Shown: positions 6,572 through 7,665 of the stretch, one piece after another
How positions within the stretch are numbered: the stretch's first letter is position 1
How the letters are laid out: every line of letters starts with the position of its first letter
Source of the DNA: an archaeon
GTDB taxonomy: Archaea; Asgardarchaeota; Hermodarchaeia; Hermodarchaeales; Hermodarchaeaceae
Assembly: GCA_016550415.1 (NCBI GenBank)
Contig: JABXGU010000625.1
Span: forward strand, 1 to 7,665
Direction of reading: 5' to 3'
DNA: 7,665 nt
Notes under the pieces: generated by a model
The model's input: only the letters and a program-made list of their open reading frames with translations
The model's database searches: none
What the model was told of the DNA's origin: nothing
Program-made: the position numbers and the translations under genes

Positions 6572-7408
6572 TTAGCCATGTTTGTGTAACATAACACGAC
6601 GAATTCTTTCTTTTTGTTCACGTTTAACATATTCATAATATTCTCTAGGCAGTATTCGAAGTCGACGATTGAAGTGGGATAATAGATTAGTCAGAATTAG
6701 AATCCCTGCGGCAATAGGATTCTTTCTAAGGAGTTTTGCTCCCCGAGCTAATGCCACGAGTGGATGATAACCTAAAACATACATCATCTTTCCTACTTGG
6801 AAGGCGACAGATAAGTGATGTTCGCGACCTGCTGTGGGTCGTCCTTGGATTACTTCGATTTCTTGAATTCCCCGTGTGTTCCACCCAAACTGACGAGCAC
6901 GTAAATCAGAATATGTATCCCATCCATGAATCTCTTGCAGCCGACCACCAATGTCTTCCCAGCATCGCCGTCGATAGATACGCGCAGCTCCACGTGGATG
7001 TTCCAAATTAGTCCTCTCACCCCTAACAACACCAGAGACAATCCCTAGCCGACAATTTTCAGTGGCACTCAAGAGACTAATTATTTTCTCGAAGTAATCG
7101 GATGGAAGAATGATGTCAGCATCAAGTTTGCAAAGGAAGGACCAGTCTGGGTTTAGACGCGTAGCTATTTTTATGCCTTGGTTTACTGCTACGGCAACAC
7201 CCGCCCCTCGATAACGAAATCCCCTATCCTGTAGTGTCAACAGATGAACCTGAGAATGCCTCTTGACAATCTCCGCTGTTGAATCTGTGGATCCATCGTC
7301 CACGACTACAAACACTGATGGTTGAAGTGTTTGTCGTTCAACAGATAGTATTGTGTCCTCAATGAAAGTTTCTTCATTCCGAGCTGGTGTAACAACTACG
7401 AGGCTCAT
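6572..7408 (-). CDS. Family 2 (GT-A fold) glycosyltransferase
   Basis: This 278-residue GT2 enzyme should transfer a sugar from a nucleotide-sugar donor to a glycan or lipid acceptor at the inner face of the membrane. The N-terminus VVVTPARNEETFIEDTI at 4-20 is the typical first strand and helix. VVVDDGSTDST at 34-44 binds the nucleotide. LDAD at 95-98 is the DxD metal site. HGWDTYSDLRARQFGW at 161-176 fits the acceptor and catalytic-base region. The tail has LGYHPLVALARGAKLL and a hydrophobic patch near 233-246, a pattern of membrane-associated GT2 proteins, but no multi-span transport domain, so it is not a processive synthase. The ATG start has AGGA about ten bases upstream and overlaps an in-frame TGA of the preceding reading frame as ATGA. 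Donor and acceptor cannot be told. The adjacent phosphatase-superfamily fragment suggests a surface-glycan or glycolipid locus (inference). Confidence 0.92.
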   Translation of the reverse strand: MSLVVVTPARNEETFIEDTILSVERQTLQPSVFVVVDDGSTDSTAEIVKRHSQVHLLTLQDRGFRYRGAGVAVAVNQGIKIATRLNPDWSFLCKLDADIILPSDYFEKIISLLSATENCRLGIVSGVVRGERTNLEHPRGAARIYRRRCWEDIGGRLQEIHGWDTYSDLRARQFGWNTRGIQEIEVIQGRPTAGREHHLSVAFQVGKMMYVLGYHPLVALARGAKLLRKNPIAAGILILTNLLSHFNRRLRILPREYYEYVKREQKERIRRVMLHKHG

Positions 7409-7482
7409 TTTTTAGCAATCCTGGAATTAAGAGAATTTGTCTTTAATGATTCCGCCAAGACTTGCACCATTTTAACTCTTTC
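7405..7482 (-). other. In-frame continuation of the phosphatase-like frame into the GT2 start
   Basis: Past the TAA at 7483-7485 the same frame stays open for 25 codons and stops at TGA 7407-7405, which overlaps the GT2 start as ATGA. The translation begins ERVKMVQVLAESLKTN, resembling the helix expected to follow in the phosphatase-superfamily protein. Alternatively, an ATG at 7470 would give a 21-residue leader peptide coupled to GT2. The stretch is short, so either reading is tentative. Confidence 0.3.
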
Positions 7483-7665
7483 TTAGTTAGCATAAATGAA
7501 ATTGTGATTAAACCATACAGGATATCCATCAACCAATTTGCCAAGCGTTTTTGCTAAATTCTTGGGGTGTGTAAATTGTCCATGTGGAGGCATCATCATG
7601 CCTGTAACTATGACGCCATCAATCTCTTCAGGAGGATAGGTCAAAGGAATATTGACTACCACACA
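7483..7665 (-). CDS. Alkaline phosphatase superfamily protein (type I phosphodiesterase-like), fragment cut by the window edge
   Basis: The last 60 codons of a gene entering from the right edge are open up to TAA at 7483-7485. The segment VNIPLTYPPEEIDGVIVTGM, followed by PP and THPKNLAKTL, closely resembles the mid-region of archaeal AP-superfamily proteins (COG3379, predicted phosphohydrolase/phosphomutase or nucleotide pyrophosphatase). The nucleophile and first metal ligands would lie outside the window. In this family the block is normally followed by another 200 or more residues carrying the C-terminal Asp/His metal ligands. Here the protein stops about 30 residues later, so it looks truncated and probably inactive. 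It is co-directional with GT2, 74 bases upstream. The family call rests on one conserved block. Confidence 0.65.
   Translation of the reverse strand, partial: CVVVNIPLTYPPEEIDGVIVTGMMMPPHGQFTHPKNLAKTLGKLVDGYPVWFNHNFIYAN

Overview
The window looks archaeal and chromosomal, of moderate to low GC. Pointers are a THEP1-type NTPase next to an archaeal-type trimeric dUTPase, zinc-ribbon membrane proteins, a CPBP protease with an N-terminal zinc ribbon, a very long TPR-CHAT protein, and AT-rich BRE/TATA-like boxes together with Shine-Dalgarno sites. The zinc-finger style (CPxC knuckles, CPHC...FH) recalls Asgard archaea such as Thorarchaeota. That placement is an inference; no marker gene in the window settles it.

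Left block (about 101-1159, minus strand): a two-gene operon, dUTPase then THEP1 NTPase, 3 nt apart. The last codons of the dUTPase gene supply the ribosome binding site of THEP1. The pair suggests nucleotide-pool maintenance. Positions 1-100 hold no gene that can be supported.

Middle block (1302-2827, plus strand): two translationally coupled membrane-protein genes overlapping by ATGA. The first has an N-terminal zinc ribbon, three membrane helices and a C-terminal eight-ligand C4HC3 zinc finger whose order resembles PHD or RING-CH fingers. The second is a CPBP (Rce1/CAAX-like) intramembrane metalloprotease with a zinc ribbon in front. The divergent gap 1160-1301 should hold the promoters of this block and of the left block.

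Right block (2824-7665, minus strand), in order of transcription: the end of an alkaline-phosphatase-superfamily gene that appears truncated; a GT2 glycosyltransferase; a small basic ORF split by a one-base frame slip at an A8 run; and a 1141-residue TPR-CHAT protein. In the last, the positions expected to carry the catalytic His and Cys are Ala and Met, so it is probably a pseudo-peptidase or scaffold. This gene runs tail to tail into the CPBP gene, and one CTAG gives both stop codons.

The most interesting part is the convergent pair of modules: a RING/PHD-like membrane zinc-finger protein with a zinc-ribbon CPBP protease, facing a degenerate TPR-CHAT protein. That they work together is a hypothesis from adjacency only. 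No CRISPR array, tRNA, rRNA, insertion sequence or integrase was seen.
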